Notes: generated from the letters alone by a model not told the origin. 64,000 nucleotides of DNA from Rhipicephalus microplus (GCF_043290135.1 NC_134704.1:23465501-23529500), one strand, 5' to 3'. Positions 56,101 through 59,850 are shown, numbered from the stretch's first letter. Translations and numbers: made by a program.

Positions 56101-56128
56101 CAAGAAAGTGAAAAGTGAAGACTCGTGA
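4354..56128 (+). CDS. HCFC1: Host cell factor 1 (HCF-1), C-terminal half, 14 spliced exons
   Basis: HCF-1 is a nuclear chromatin-associated scaffold that links transcription factors to histone-modifying complexes. Fourteen exons (4354-4621, 14760-14932, 20455-20631, 21568-21862, 26618-26773, 27854-28104, 32383-32512, 38927-38973, 40229-41219, 41798-41938, 46768-47048, 47542-48205, 49082-49145, 56086-56128) join with matching phases into 1,226 codons plus TGA. Identification rests on the exon at 47542, whose stretches [18 protein letters not shown] and [20 protein letters not shown] are near-identical to HCF-1 fibronectin-III domains. Order, using window residue numbers: low-complexity region (1-546), 13 x 12-residue repeat (547-702), acidic region (about 735-829), Ala/Thr-rich region (about 877-970), Fn3 pair (about 985-1190), basic tail (1205-1226). 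The Kelch and basic N-terminal parts are upstream of the window. Exon boundaries are predictions from AG/GT sites and phase. Confidence 0.9.
5905..8897 (+). mobile_element. TTAA-flanked DNA transposon K-A (Kolobok-like)
   Basis: Flanked by TTAA at 5901-5904 and 8898-8901. The ends GGGGAGACGCGGGTCG and (inverted) GGGGAGACGCTCCTCG share the first ten bases. It is inserted in T2a. The intact site is preserved in T2b at 24695 (CTCGCT-TTAA-ACTGGCTCC in the same orientation) and in T2c at 55396. It carries a broken transposase gene and an AATAAA at 8348. It is closely similar to K-C along its length, including the 3' UTR. Confidence 0.9.
6404..8276 (+). pseudogene. Transposase pseudogene of K-A (Mutator-like DDE domain)
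   Basis: The start [14 protein letters not shown] corresponds to [14 protein letters not shown] of the intact copy K-B. A nonsense TGA at 6770-6772 replaces the CGA present in K-C. Frameshifts near 7030 and 7100 follow. From 7140 to 8276 the frame is open and keeps [34 protein letters not shown] and [15 protein letters not shown], the DDE core. It cannot make a full protein as it stands. Confidence 0.85.
9199..12155 (+). mobile_element. TTAA-flanked DNA transposon K-B (Kolobok-like), coding-intact
   Basis: Flanked by TTAA at 9195-9198 and 12156-12159. Its ends, GGGGAGACGCGGGTCG and the inverted GGGGAGACGCTCCTCG, match those of K-A and K-C. It is the second insertion in T2a, and the empty site survives in T2b (24375-24378) and T2c (55692-55695). 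Its body diverges from K-A and K-C, so it is a separate subfamily. It holds an uninterrupted 621-codon transposase. Confidence 0.9.
9668..11533 (+). CDS. Full-length DDE transposase of K-B (Mutator-like transposase domain)
   Basis: The 621-residue open frame starts at [16 protein letters not shown] with a basic N-terminus ([10 protein letters not shown]). A zinc ribbon is formed by C110, C113, C138 and C143 (ACPVCHES ... HCENAEC). The RNase-H-like core shows D256 in [18 protein letters not shown]378/H381 in [13 protein letters not shown]353 or D355 in [11 protein letters not shown], and E513 in [15 protein letters not shown]. The basic C-terminus is [11 protein letters not shown]. This matches the Pfam 'Mutator-like transposase domain' type, while the TTAA target is that of Kolobok elements. 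There are no stops or frameshifts, so it may be functional. It is single-exon and embedded in an HCF-1 intron in the same orientation. Confidence 0.88.
   Translation: MASPKKAVADHRKYRSKNKFRGKRRRTYKKATANENVRDGPAAGRPNIDHGNVDHGNCDDEINAAVNFVSASQKKIALFENDVRPNADRAESVVLCELGALTAVVAGAACPVCHESKLAVRAPNKKRKGLSAFLELHCENAECSESILSSAYSSKRVASDGGRGASRSYDSGSSRDAFAVNLKVVLAARAVGIGHEQLSRFCAVVGLPNPMHHKTFHAIGKKIHSAAVKAVCENMQRARSVTKEVAGNSDVPVMFDGTWQKRGHKSHNGVGTVVSLDTGLCLDYEVLSNFCLACSLHNDMGGDEETWQAFHHPVCEKNCDCSSHAMEAEAAVRIWQRTVDYETPLRFTIFLSDGDSKAYNGVCDANVYPDTPIEKEECTNHVAKRLGTGLRKLPTPLPRGEKLKETTIQKLQTYFQVAIVNNRGNVHKMYTAIWASCLHSCSTDGAGSHKFCPAGPDSWCKHRRAEAQGQPAPCHTPLLTKAQGLAVLPIYKRLTDAKLLARCLHGKTQNAAESLNSKIWLLCPKTRFASRTAVETATAIAVLWFNRGHASFEKVLEELGVLPSEALVTLSDRRDSMRMHKMNVRQTAEARAHRRSAAKRARVEESCRTSREGKTYGAGEF
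12479..13550 (+). mobile_element. Internally deleted Tigger-type element
   Basis: The left end CAGTGAAATCTCC (12479) and right end GAGGTTTCACTG (to 13550) are inverted. TA flanks both sides (12477-12478, 13551-13552). At 13133 it encodes only the start of a Tigger HTH ([20 protein letters not shown], then QAVVTKE) before frame loss, so the DDE part has been deleted. It lies 22 bp from the end of T2a. Confidence 0.85.
13553..14759. other. HCF-1 intron, no recognised feature
   Basis: AT-rich intronic sequence. I find no exon with conserved coding style, no terminal inverted repeat and no RNA gene. Confidence 0.4.
14760..14932 (+). CDS. HCFC1: HCF-1 exon 2 in window
   Basis: The acceptor is gtgtgttcag and the donor is CACG|gtgaga. 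It enters in phase 1, matching exon 1, and leaves in phase 0. It encodes [20 protein letters not shown] followed by QIITVHKG and [11 protein letters not shown], the repeated I/V-T-hydrophobic pattern typical of the HCF-1 mid-region. It is separated from exon 1 by a 10.1-kb intron filled by T2a, K-A, K-B and a Tigger MITE. Confidence 0.75.
14969..16606 (+). mobile_element. Tigger-type element with nested pogo fragment
   Basis: The left end CAGTCGAACCCCGCTACAAC (14969, preceded by TA) is inverted at the right end GTTGTAGCGGTGTTTGACTG (16587-16606). The right TA is lost (TT). The minus frame 15308-15565 is open but unrecognised. A second TIR-like start (CAGTAGAATCTCAGTG) occurs at 15198, so more than one element is probably involved. 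Confidence 0.6.
15574..16079 (-). mobile_element. 5'-end fragment of a P1-type pogo element
   Basis: The terminus TATTCGGGTTTATACGG ends at 16079, followed by TA, and matches the end of P1 at 37817. The minus strand starts [20 protein letters not shown], then [13 protein letters not shown], the same Brinker-type HTH as P1 ([17 protein letters not shown]). The rest of the element is missing. Confidence 0.75.
16762..17005 (+). mobile_element. tRNA-derived SINE (Ruka-type), complete
   Basis: A 244-bp insertion with a perfect 12-bp target duplication TTTGTGTTTTGC (16750-16761, 17006-17017). The tRNA-like head has a consensus A box TGGTCTAGGGG (16774-16784) and B box GATCAAATC (16819-16827). The tail carries TCTCATAATCATATGGTGG and ends in an ATCAATCA repeat. 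It matches the tick Ruka SINE type. Both internal promoter boxes are intact. Confidence 0.9.
17539..17561 (+). repeat. Poly-C run (23 C)
   Basis: Twenty-three consecutive C with an adjoining CT. Its length is probably unstable or approximate in the assembly. Confidence 0.9.
17755..18903 (+). mobile_element. Tigger-type MITE, 1,149 bp
   Basis: CAGTAAAATCTCGATGATAC (17755) is inverted at GTATCATCGAGATTCTACTG (to 18903), with TA on both sides (17753-17754, 18904-18905). Near the right end a short frame ends [15 protein letters not shown], like the C-terminus of Tigger transposases. The remainder is deleted. Confidence 0.85.
17900..17939. repeat. Perfect 18-bp hairpin
   Basis: CCAATGTATCATCTGCCA (17900-17917) is perfectly inverted at 17922-17939 with a 4-nt loop. 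It lies inside the MITE 17755-18903 and is not shared with related elements here. Confidence 0.85.
19655..19975 (+). mobile_element. TTAA-type non-autonomous element, copy K2b
   Basis: TTAA (19655-19658) is followed by GGGGGGACGCAGC. The body is homologous to K2a at 330, sharing CCAAAATATCTACACTG and CTCAGCTGGCTCCTCC. It shows the uninterrupted form of the site where a LINE sits in K2a. The right end is not recognised. Confidence 0.55.
20140..20250. repeat. ATTCGAA-rich dispersed repeat, copy 1
   Basis: Contains AAATTCGATTTGAAGCAAAT, TGTTCGAATATTCAATGCAT and TTTGAATATTCGCGCGAGC. A related block occurs at 26340-26455. Probably a MITE end; not classified. Confidence 0.5.
20455..20631 (+). CDS. 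HCFC1: HCF-1 exon 3 in window
   Basis: The acceptor is tttctttccag and the donor is GGCG|gtaagt, both strong. The exon is 59 codons, phase 0 to phase 0. It encodes [20 protein letters not shown] and then [19 protein letters not shown], which resembles HCF-1 mid-region motifs (VKLVTT). Confidence 0.8.
20930..20957 (+). repeat. TCTG/TGTG-rich microsatellite
   Basis: Imperfect run of TCTG then TG/TTTG units inside an intron. Confidence 0.6.
21200..21535 (+). mobile_element. RTE-type LINE tail (decayed)
   Basis: The degenerate translation retains [16 protein letters not shown] and [18 protein letters not shown], the end of the RTE/BovB-like reverse transcriptase ORF. It ends in a TGATGATGA run typical of RTE tails, just before HCF-1 exon 4. 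Many stops are present. Confidence 0.6.
21568..21862 (+). CDS. HCFC1: HCF-1 exon 4 in window
   Basis: The acceptor is gggtgcacag and the donor is AAGG|gtgagg. It runs from phase 0 to phase 1. It encodes [20 protein letters not shown], then [20 protein letters not shown] and [18 protein letters not shown]. An RTE-type LINE tail ends about 35 bp before the acceptor. Confidence 0.8.
22635..23894 (+). mobile_element. Internally deleted Tigger-type element, 1,260 bp
   Basis: The left end CAGTAAAACATTGTTTTAAC and right end GTTATAACAAGGGTTGACTG are inverted, with TA at 22633-22634 and 23895-23896. At 23380-23560 it encodes [20 protein letters not shown] and then NSDECVDTL, the acidic C-terminus seen in the pseudogene at 2287-3774. 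The DNA-binding and catalytic parts are missing. Confidence 0.85.
23960..24007. repeat. Perfect 22-bp hairpin
   Basis: The arm at 23960-23981 (starts TTTTGGAGGCCACACAAC) is perfectly inverted at 23986-24007, with a 4-nt loop (catt). It lies between two DNA transposons. Confidence 0.85.
24076..25206 (+). mobile_element. Pogo-type non-autonomous element T2b
   Basis: CCATAATTACTCGAATC (24076) and GATTCGAGTAAATACGG-type right end (to 25206) are flanked by TA. It encodes a Brinker-type HTH ([20 protein letters not shown], then [16 protein letters not shown]) and the first part of DDE_1 ([20 protein letters not shown], then [13 protein letters not shown]). The second half of the transposase is absent. 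It preserves the empty sites of both K-A (24695) and K-B (24375). Confidence 0.88.
25600..26335 (-). mobile_element. TTAA-element end plus Tigger fragment
   Basis: A right terminus, CTTCTCCCCTTAA, ends at TTAA 25865-25868; its left end was not found. Next to it, the minus strand at 25819-26013 reads [20 protein letters not shown], a Tigger DDE_1 C-terminal segment. A TIR-like end, GACGTCGACTGTA, lies at 26322-26334. The arrangement suggests a TTAA element inside a decayed Tigger copy. Confidence 0.5.
26340..26455. repeat. ATTCGAA-rich dispersed repeat, copy 2
   Basis: Shares the motifs AAAGCAAATTCGAATAC and GCATTCGAATATTCGCAC with the block at 20140-20250. Confidence 0.5.
26618..26773 (+). 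CDS. HCFC1: HCF-1 exon 5 in window
   Basis: The acceptor is ttgtgtgcag and the donor is TCTC|gtgagt. It runs from phase 1 to phase 1. It encodes [20 protein letters not shown] and then [20 protein letters not shown], continuing the hydrophobic/Ser/Thr-rich pattern of the neighbouring exons. Confidence 0.75.
27854..28104 (+). CDS. HCFC1: HCF-1 exon 6 in window
   Basis: The acceptor is ttctattgcag and the donor is CTCAG|gtgcct. It runs from phase 1 to phase 0 over 251 bp. It encodes [20 protein letters not shown], then [20 protein letters not shown] and [12 protein letters not shown]. The ITITMPAG and VLTIMTTT stretches match the style of the adjacent exons. Confidence 0.75.
28253..28524 (+). 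mobile_element. Fragment of a TTAA-type element
   Basis: Starts TTAGGGGGGACACGGG, one base off the TTAAGGGGGGAC terminus. The body resembles the left part of other non-autonomous members (GGTGAAATTTGG). It is the host sequence into which K-C inserted. Confidence 0.45.
28529..31426 (-). mobile_element. TTAA-flanked DNA transposon K-C (Kolobok-like)
   Basis: TTAA at 28525-28528 and 31427-31430. The ends match K-A, inverted: GGGGAGACGCTCCTCG at the left, CGACCCGCGTCTCCCC at the right. It is a minus-orientation copy closely similar to K-A through coding and 3' UTR, so the two probably moved recently relative to the other repeats. Confidence 0.9.
29151..30926 (-). pseudogene. Transposase pseudogene of K-C
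   Basis: The minus strand starts [16 protein letters not shown] (ATG at 30926). About 85 bp are missing after TSDR compared with K-A, shifting the frame near 30770. A further frameshift falls near 30260-30340. The region 29151-30266 is open and retains [31 protein letters not shown] and [15 protein letters not shown]. It lacks the nonsense codon of K-A. Confidence 0.85.
31695..31712 (+). repeat. Poly-C run (18 C)
   Basis: Eighteen consecutive C followed by a short CT tract. Confidence 0.9.
32080..32306 (+). mobile_element. tRNA-derived SINE, diverged copy
   Basis: The B box GTTCGATCC lies at 32139-32147. The shared body motifs GCTCGGCTGCTGACCC and TCCGGAGCCCTCCAC are present. The tail CAAACCCCAGATAATAAATA ends in an ATAA repeat. 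The A box region is degenerate. Confidence 0.75.
32383..32512 (+). CDS. HCFC1: HCF-1 exon 7 in window
   Basis: The acceptor is gcttgcttccag and the donor is GCTG|gtgagt. It runs from phase 0 to phase 1. It encodes [20 protein letters not shown] and then [23 protein letters not shown] copy ends about 75 bp upstream. Confidence 0.7.
32930..33775 (+). mobile_element. Tigger terminus interrupted by a TTAA-type element (K3)
   Basis: CAGTGGACTCCCTATAAATG at 32930 (preceded by TA) is a Tigger-type left end. Eighteen bases on, TTAA (32948-32951) opens GGGGGGACACAGG, a TTAA-type terminus. A frame starting [15 protein letters not shown] at 33528 may be a degenerate transposase start. The right ends are not assigned; a related Tigger right end occurs at 38778. 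Confidence 0.45.
34848..35127 (+). repeat. Perfect 140-bp tandem duplication of the K4 end
   Basis: 34848-34987 and 34988-35127 are identical base for base as I read them. Each unit begins exactly at TTAAGGGGGGACATGGG. The second copy continues into the element body. Confidence 0.9.
34852..36676 (-). mobile_element. TTAA-type element K4
   Basis: TTAA lies at 34848-34851 and 36677-36680. Terminus GGGGGGACATGGGTCT at the left; the right end reads AGACCCGCGTCCCCCC. The minus strand has one open piece starting [20 protein letters not shown], then [14 protein letters not shown], resembling a basic transposase N-terminus. No DDE domain is present, so it is non-autonomous. The left end is duplicated in tandem. 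Confidence 0.8.
35889..35918. repeat. Perfect 12-bp hairpin
   Basis: GCAAGTGTTGCC (35889-35900) is inverted at 35907-35918 with a 6-nt loop, inside K4. Confidence 0.8.
38157..38188. repeat. (AT)16 microsatellite
   Basis: Sixteen AT units, intronic. Confidence 0.95.
38668..38778 (+). mobile_element. Tigger-type right terminus
   Basis: Ends GAAGAGGAGTCGACTG followed by TA (38779-38780). Internal TTTAAATGAAACTTCTGATA resembles the subterminal parts at 32930 and 46073. Its left partner could be 32930, which would make P1 and K3 nested insertions. That pairing is an inference. Confidence 0.5.
38927..38973 (+). CDS. HCFC1: HCF-1 exon 8 in window (47 bp)
   Basis: This is a 47-bp exon with acceptor tatatttcag and donor TTCAG|gtaaag. 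It runs from phase 1 to phase 0 and encodes [16 protein letters not shown]. It was placed because phase and reading frame bridge exons 7 and 9 exactly. Being short, it is less secure than its neighbours. Confidence 0.65.
39365..40130 (-). mobile_element. Non-LTR retrotransposon 3' fragment (CR1/Jockey group)
   Basis: The minus strand encodes the end of a reverse transcriptase [23 protein letters not shown], then [32 protein letters not shown] and [20 protein letters not shown]. It ends with stop after [21 protein letters not shown] tract at 39379-39390 is the inverted 3' tail. 5'-truncated, as usual for LINEs. Confidence 0.8.
40229..41219 (+). CDS. HCFC1: HCF-1 exon 9: 13-copy Cys-rich repeat plus acidic region
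   Basis: This 991-bp exon has acceptor tatttcag and donor AAAAC|gtgagt, and runs from phase 0 to phase 1. After [10 protein letters not shown] and [11 protein letters not shown] it encodes 13 uninterrupted copies of a 12-residue unit, CTDG(I/V/M)HCGTPEP, then [18 protein letters not shown]. An acidic Gly/Pro tract follows ([27 protein letters not shown]). The repeat carries two Cys and one His per unit. The order repeat, acidic region, Fn3 copies that of vertebrate HCF-1, where the proteolytic repeats precede the acidic region. Confidence 0.85.
40370..40837 (+). repeat. 13 x 36-bp in-frame tandem repeat in HCF-1
   Basis: Thirteen head-to-tail 36-bp units with no spacers encode CTDG(I/V/M)HCGTPEP. 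Units vary mostly at third positions and at residue 5 (Ile, Val or Met); single changes give CN, CA, TPKP and a last TPEN. A decayed partial unit ([10 protein letters not shown]) precedes the array. Silent divergence between units suggests the array is old enough to have drifted while the protein sequence was kept. Confidence 0.95.
41798..41938 (+). CDS. HCFC1: HCF-1 exon 10 in window, with GC donor
   Basis: The acceptor is ctgttcttag. It enters in phase 1 and encodes [20 protein letters not shown] and then [16 protein letters not shown]. No GT donor fits the outgoing phase, but GGAG|GCAAGT is a perfect GC-type donor and leaves phase 1, exactly what exon 11 requires. The nearest GT (in caagttg) would give phase 2 and break the frame. 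Confidence 0.75.
42416..42476 (+). mobile_element. SINE tail fragment
   Basis: TCTCATAATCATATGGTGGT, then TTAAACTCCACATATTAATC, matches the 3' part of the SINE at 16762. The head is missing. Confidence 0.7.
42758..44654 (-). mobile_element. TTAA-type element K5
   Basis: TTAA at 42754-42757 and 44655-44658. Left GGGGGAGGCTACCCCG; right end CCACGTCCCCCC. Both ends continue into AAAACCGAA-type sequence in inverted orientation. A minus frame (43555-43839) reads [20 protein letters not shown] open sequence with no recognised domain. Non-autonomous, about 1.9 kb. Confidence 0.7.
44759..45669. mobile_element. Unclassified TIR element, 911 bp
   Basis: GGGCCACTCACCAGG (44759-44773) is perfectly inverted at CCTGGTGAGTGGCCC (45655-45669), and similarity extends outward (TATA / TTTA). 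No convincing target duplication and no transposase domain were found. The superfamily is open. Confidence 0.6.
46073..46600 (+). mobile_element. TA-flanked terminus with zinc-finger/hAT-like ORF fragment
   Basis: CAGTGGACTCTCAGTTAATG at 46073 (after TA) is shared, inverted, with a terminus at 54805-54875. The frame 46142-46597 encodes [15 protein letters not shown] (a Cys/His finger-like context), then [40 protein letters not shown] and [11 protein letters not shown]. The style recalls hAT-derived/CGGBP1-like proteins. I cannot confirm the family, and the frame ends abruptly. Confidence 0.4.
46768..47048 (+). CDS. HCFC1: HCF-1 exon 11 in window (Ala/Thr-rich)
   Basis: The acceptor is gactttgcag and the donor is CCTCCC|gtaagc. 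It runs from phase 1 to phase 0. It encodes [20 protein letters not shown], Thr/Ala runs written largely in GCT/ACT triplets, and ends with [19 protein letters not shown] is a sumoylation-like context, which is an inference only. Confidence 0.7.
47542..48205 (+). CDS. HCFC1: HCF-1 exon 12: fibronectin type III pair
   Basis: This 664-bp exon has acceptor acgtgcacag and donor TTCAAG|gtacgt, and runs from phase 0 to phase 1. It holds the conserved C-terminal Fn3 tandem: [20 protein letters not shown], then [58 protein letters not shown] and [20 protein letters not shown]. In HCF-1 this module associates with the N-terminal subunit after cleavage and keeps the two halves together. It is the most secure coding segment of the window. 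Confidence 0.97.
48255..48443 (+). mobile_element. 189-bp Tigger-type MITE
   Basis: CAGTAGAACCCCTTTATGAG (48255) is inverted at TTAAGGGGTTCAACTG (to 48443), with TA on both sides. It contains repeated AAGAGAC/AAGGGAC motifs and has no coding capacity. Confidence 0.8.
48501..48556. repeat. 24-bp hairpin with one mismatch
   Basis: The arm at 48501-48524 (starts GCTTTATCTTGAAGGACAC) is inverted at 48533-48556, with an 8-nt loop. Confidence 0.85.
49082..49145 (+). CDS. HCFC1: HCF-1 exon 13 in window
   Basis: The acceptor tttttccccag has a long T tract, and the donor is GATGG|gtgagt. It runs from phase 1 to phase 2. It encodes [20 protein letters not shown], starting the basic C-terminal tail that carries the nuclear localisation signal in HCF-1. 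Confidence 0.8.
49630..49753 (+). repeat. 5' LTR (124 bp)
   Basis: Near-identical to 54681-54804, with only a few substitutions. Contains AATAAA (in GTAAATAAACCC). Unusually short for a Gypsy LTR. Confidence 0.9.
49855..50930 (+). pseudogene. Gypsy gag pseudogene
   Basis: The frame from 49855 reads [34 protein letters not shown] and [20 protein letters not shown], a retrotransposon gag core. A frameshift near 50300 moves to [25 protein letters not shown] zinc knuckle ([14 protein letters not shown]) lies at 50886-50927, in a frame with an intervening stop. Non-functional as written. Confidence 0.85.
51230..52774 (+). pseudogene. Gypsy protease and reverse transcriptase, RNase H missing
   Basis: The aspartic protease motif [13 protein letters not shown] is at about 51290-51328. 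RT follows from 51584 with [52 protein letters not shown] and the catalytic YLDD at 52577-52588. The frame ends at 52774 right after [13 protein letters not shown]. The thumb/connection and whole RNase H are absent, replaced by a direct junction to integrase-upstream sequence. Confidence 0.9.
53207..53770 (+). mobile_element. TTAA-type element fragment in the integrase
   Basis: TTAA (53207-53210) is followed by GGGGGCAAACTGC and AT-rich sequence resembling the K4 left end (shared TTTTTCTGCTGATTTCAAAT). The right terminus is not recognisable. Confidence 0.5.
54532..54575. repeat. Perfect 16-bp hairpin in Gypsy integrase
   Basis: TTCTGAGCTGTCACTT (54532-54547) is inverted at 54560-54575, loop 12 nt. 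It falls where integrase C-terminal coding sequence should be. Confidence 0.85.
54681..54804 (+). repeat. 3' LTR (124 bp)
   Basis: Matches the 5' LTR and ends GTAACA before the ATAT target duplication. High LTR identity contrasts with the heavy internal damage. Confidence 0.9.
54805..54875 (-). mobile_element. DNA-transposon terminus split by the Gypsy insertion
   Basis: In reverse complement this reads CAGTGGTCTCTCAACAAATG, then CAACTGCTGCTTAATTAGAA, matching the end at 46073. It continues on the other side of the Gypsy element (about 49500-49629). TA at 54876-54877 flanks the terminus. Confidence 0.65.
54889..55977 (-). mobile_element. Pogo-type non-autonomous element T2c
   Basis: CCGTATTTACTCGATTC (54889) and TCGAGTAATTACGG (to 55977) are flanked by TA (54887-54888, 55978-55979). 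The minus strand reads [20 protein letters not shown], and a DDE_1 fragment with [13 protein letters not shown]. Same internal deletion as T2a and T2b. It carries the K-B empty site at 55692-55695 and the K-A site at 55396-55399. Confidence 0.88.
56086..56128 (+). CDS. HCFC1: HCF-1 last coding exon
   Basis: The acceptor is ttccttgcag. It enters in phase 2 and encodes [14 protein letters not shown] followed by TGA. Together with exon 13 (ATKRPSSD) it forms a bipartite-like basic signal, KR-x9-KKVK, matching the nuclear localisation tail of HCF-1. It is separated from exon 13 by a 6.9-kb intron holding a Gypsy element and T2c. Confidence 0.85.
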
Positions 56129-56715
56129 GCAGCCTGGCAGTGACCAGGCTTGTTTTATTTTTCGGCTTCTTTTAGCCCATCAACGCCCGTGTTACTATCA
56201 TCAGTTATGTTTTGATCATCGAGTTTGAGGACGTTTTTAATGTGAGTGCCCTTGCTCTCCTGTGTCTCAATTTCCTGTCCCCACAATTGTACATAATGAG
56301 AATTGTTGCTTTGCATCCACGTCTCTCCCTTGGGCAGGCTGAGGGGCAGGGGCGTCTGCGGCTTGGGCCTTCGTGGTGGCTTGTCCAATGTTGGGCAGCG
56401 TCTGTAAATATTCTGTTTTCTTTTTTTGTTCTTATTTGTGTTCCATATATGCTAATCATCGCAGCTCAAAAGCACCCATCTCACAATGCATTCATGCACA
56501 TGCAGGCATTATTGCTGCCAAAGGTTTTCATTTCCCATAGTCACCCTTTGCCAACTAGCGTGATGCTTGTAAGTTGCCTGCGCGACGTCCCAATGTCCTC
56601 CCCCTGCCCTGTCCCCCTCTGATGCGCACTTCTGGACGACGATGCCCCAGCCTTCTGTCAATCATCGCTGTTTTTTTTTTTAATTTCTGAATAAAGCCAT
56701 TGTAGACAATTACAT
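56129..56715 (+). other. HCFC1: HCF-1 3' UTR and poly(A) signal
   Basis: About 590 bp of non-coding sequence follows the stop. The poly(A) signal AATAAA lies at 56690-56695 and T-rich sequence follows about 30 bp later. No other gene is seen here. The 3' end near 56715 is an estimate. Confidence 0.6.
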
Positions 56716-56892
56716 CCTGTATCTCTTGGTCATTTTTTTTTTAGTGTTACTGCCTTCTATACTTGATTACCGCCATTGCTAGCTCTGCTCACAGTCATTG
56801 CTGCGACTCCCACTAAGAGCTTGCATAAATTTTCCACCCAATAGTGCTTGCTCATTTTTGCGACTTCAAGCACTGCTAGAGTGTTTCAGATG

Positions 56893-58379
56893 CAGTTGAC
56901 GACCAATTTCCTGGGTGCCTGAATTTCCGAGCATGCCTGATTTTCCAGACTCATCCTCGGCACTGTCAAGTTTCTCAAGAGTCAATACATTAAACAGTCC
57001 GAAATTTCGGACGTTTATAGCCTTCACCATCCGATTTTTCGAACGTTTTACTACTAACCGCGGGCTTGAAGTCGCCACCAACGCCACTACTTTGGTTGCT
57101 TTGGCCTCGAACCCAACTCTCATTGTAGGTGTAGCTCAGTGCGGCCAGTAGCACTACTGCACCGCGGCTGCTGTACTATCGATACCGCAGTTGCCACAAT
57201 CTAGTGAATGCCAATCCATTGCTAGCTATAGCCCATTCAAACCACAAACCTCACTGTGTTCATTCGCATGTTGTTCTGTTAGCTTTGCAGTAGGTTGTGT
57301 GCTGCAGCTCGTTATCTTCAGCTTTCACGTTTCCCGACTGTCTGCATCCATTGAGTTTTTAGCTGTTTCGTGCTGCCTTTTCGTCAAGCTAATTCGCCGT
57401 TAACAACGATGGCGCAAAGTGCTCCTTTGTCCTCATCTTCGAACTGCACGAATTCCCCCCCGCGAGCTTAAAATGGAAAAGAAAGCTGCCCTCATCAAAC
57501 AGGTCCAAAGCACCTGGTCGCAGGCAGAGGTGGGGAGGGAGTTCGAAATTTATATGCAAACTGTTTCAGACCGTGAAGAACAAGGCGAAGATCTTGGAAG
57601 TGGCTGCCAAATAAACCGGGTTTGCCAAGAAAAATGCCAGTCAGGGTGTTCACCCGAAGCTCAAGGAAGCACTCCTCGTTTGGCTCAATGCATGATCACT
57701 AACAAAATCACGGTGTAGGGTGACTTCCTGAAGCAGAAGGCGGAGGGTTTTGCGCTTCGTATGAACGTGAAAGATTTCTAGTCAAGTGATGGATGGCTTC
57801 GAAATTTCAAGAGCCACAATGACTTCAAATTCGAAAAAATTATTTTTCGTCACCAAACAAAACGTGGTAGCTGAAGAACCTCCGGTAAAAACTATCCCTC
57901 AATAATTTGACAATGCCGTGGACACCTACATCAAACCAACATGTGTTCATCGAAATGTATTATATAAAACTGAGCTTGGATTGTGCATTATACCATGAAT
58001 AAGTCGAGCTGTCCTACAAGTTACCTTCGCTTGCACAAGAAGCTATGGCGGGCCCCATCGTGCGCTGGGGGTCTGTAAAGCTAATTCTACTGATAATTTT
58101 CCATGTATTCAGAGGCATCACGAAGTTATTAATGAACTTTACGTGTGCAGAATCGGCAAGTCTGAATGTGAAACCATCTTGGCGTTAATTACAGAGGCAT
58201 CTACTAACTGTGCGCGCGATATAGGCAGTGTTTTATGGTTTTTAAGCCAGAATTCTCGCTTTAGGAGGAAGGGGTCGTACATTTTCGTTTGGCGTAACAC
58301 AGGCAGAACACGCAGCATAACCAGGATATCGAGCGATGGTGTTAATGTAGGCATATACTATATCTAGCACAGTCAACTG
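56893..58379 (+). mobile_element. Tigger-type element, decayed
   Basis: CAGTTGAC at 56893 and GTCAACTG at 58372-58379 are inverted, with TA only on the right. At 57470-57800 the translation gives KMEKKAALIKQVQST, WSQAEVGREFEI, and in the next frame VKNKAKILEVAA. These are pieces of a CENP-B-type HTH. No DDE motif is recognisable. Confidence 0.6.
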
Positions 58380-59460
58380 TAGCGTATTGCACGCGTGCTC
58401 GCGTCAAAAACAATTCCTCCTGTTCTTCAAGCGCCTAGATGGTGGTAAAGAGCACAGAAATTACTATGCTGTGGCTGGGGAAACACATCAACACAAACCA
58501 CATCTAAAAGTTAGAAAGAGGAAGCAATTAAGCGAGAAATAGAATGGTAGAGAAAGAACATGGGAAAATACAAAGGAAAATGGAAATAAAGAGAAACATA
58601 GAAGGGAAACTGGAAAAGAGGACAGTAAAGAAAGTGGAAACCGAAGAGACACGAAGGTTGCCCAGCTGCGCACTTCGTTCGGGCTTGGCACCACCTGGGC
58701 CAAGCTGCCGTAATTTTATTTTTGATATTGATATGTGGGGTTTAAATAAAGGCCAACTCCGGCGATTTTTCGAGGTGAATGAATCTCAATCAAATTCATT
58801 GGGTACGTTGCTTTGCACATTTGTGTCATTTATGGCAAATTACAGGTCTTGAGAGACGCGCTGATTGAAAATGAATTTTAAAAATTGCCTTGAAAAGCGC
58901 ACCTCTCTTGTCAGAATTATTGGCAACACTGTCTGTGACGTCATTTTTGGCATGTCGGCGGAATCGACTCAGCCGATGGCATCGCTACTTCGGCCGCTAC
59001 AGCGTTTATTGCGCTGGCCACAAGGTGACGGCGGTGGTGTCCGGCACGGGTATACACCTTTTCACTGGAAGGGAAAAAACACCGCCATGATGGGCTGTGC
59101 GCGGGAATACAAAGGCTAAGGGCGCAGCGTTGTCAGTGCATTTTTGAGGGGACGCGCCAATTTGCACAGCCCAAGGAGGGCTATGGCGGCGCCCAGGGAG
59201 GCGTTTATGAAAAGGTGAATAGCACGGGAAAGCTTTCTTCCTTCCTCTTTCGTGTTTAGCCGGCGCTTCGCTGGTCTAGCTTTCACTGTTTTCATACTCC
59301 GTGCCGGCGGGACCAGTATATGGCCTCCGGTTCTTACCAAATAGTACGTCATACGCAGAAAGGGTGCCCGGTTGGGTTTCGGTATTGCACCTTTCTGCTT
59401 ATTAAAAAATATTTTCGAATTTCCTGAGCGTTTCAACTATTGAGCTCGTGACAAGAGCAT
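58380..59460. other. Intergenic, no recognised gene
   Basis: Between the HCF-1 3' end and the SLC41-type gene. 58500-58660 is a purine-rich (GA/AAG) tract. No exon or element end is recognised. Confidence 0.4.
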
Positions 59461-59545
59461 CTCGGGAACATAGAAACACCATTACCTTGACATGGTCGAA
59501 AAGTCTCCGGAGTTGGCCTTGAAGGTCCCAAAACCACCATATGAA
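59461..59545 (-). mobile_element. SINE tail fragment
   Basis: In reverse complement: TCTCATATTCATATGGTGGT and then CTCCGGAGACTTTTCGACCA, the 3' half of the SINE family at 16762, in opposite orientation. Confidence 0.65.
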
Positions 59546-59678
59546 TATGAGAGACTCCCTTTATTTTTGTTCACTCGCATTTAACGTCGTTGTGACCATC
59601 AGCTGAATTATGGTGTTCCGAAAATGTATCAAGCTTCATAATTTACTGTTTACGTGTGAACGTACTTGAGTTTGAAAA

Positions 59679-59850
59679 AAAAAGGCGCGGGTTCGATTCC
59701 CTGTCACTGCGGTGGCTTTATTTTGGTCGCGGTGAAACGCGATGAACACAGGTGTACTTAGATTCAGGTGCGTGTTAAAGAACCTTGATCGGTAATCTAC
59801 CACCATATAATATACGGCATGCCTCACGTAAAACGCCAGTAATCATTAGG
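59679..59850 (+). mobile_element. tRNA-derived SINE, diverged
   Basis: B box GTTCGATTC at 59691-59699, then TCACTGCGGTGGC and TTAGATTCAGGTGCGTGTTA as in tick SINEs. The A box and start are lost after an A-run. Confidence 0.6.

Noticed and set aside
4354..56128. A Taspase1 cleavage site in tick HCF-1
   Set aside because: I found no QxDGxDD-type motif in the 14 exons; DG in the repeats lacks the following acidic pair.
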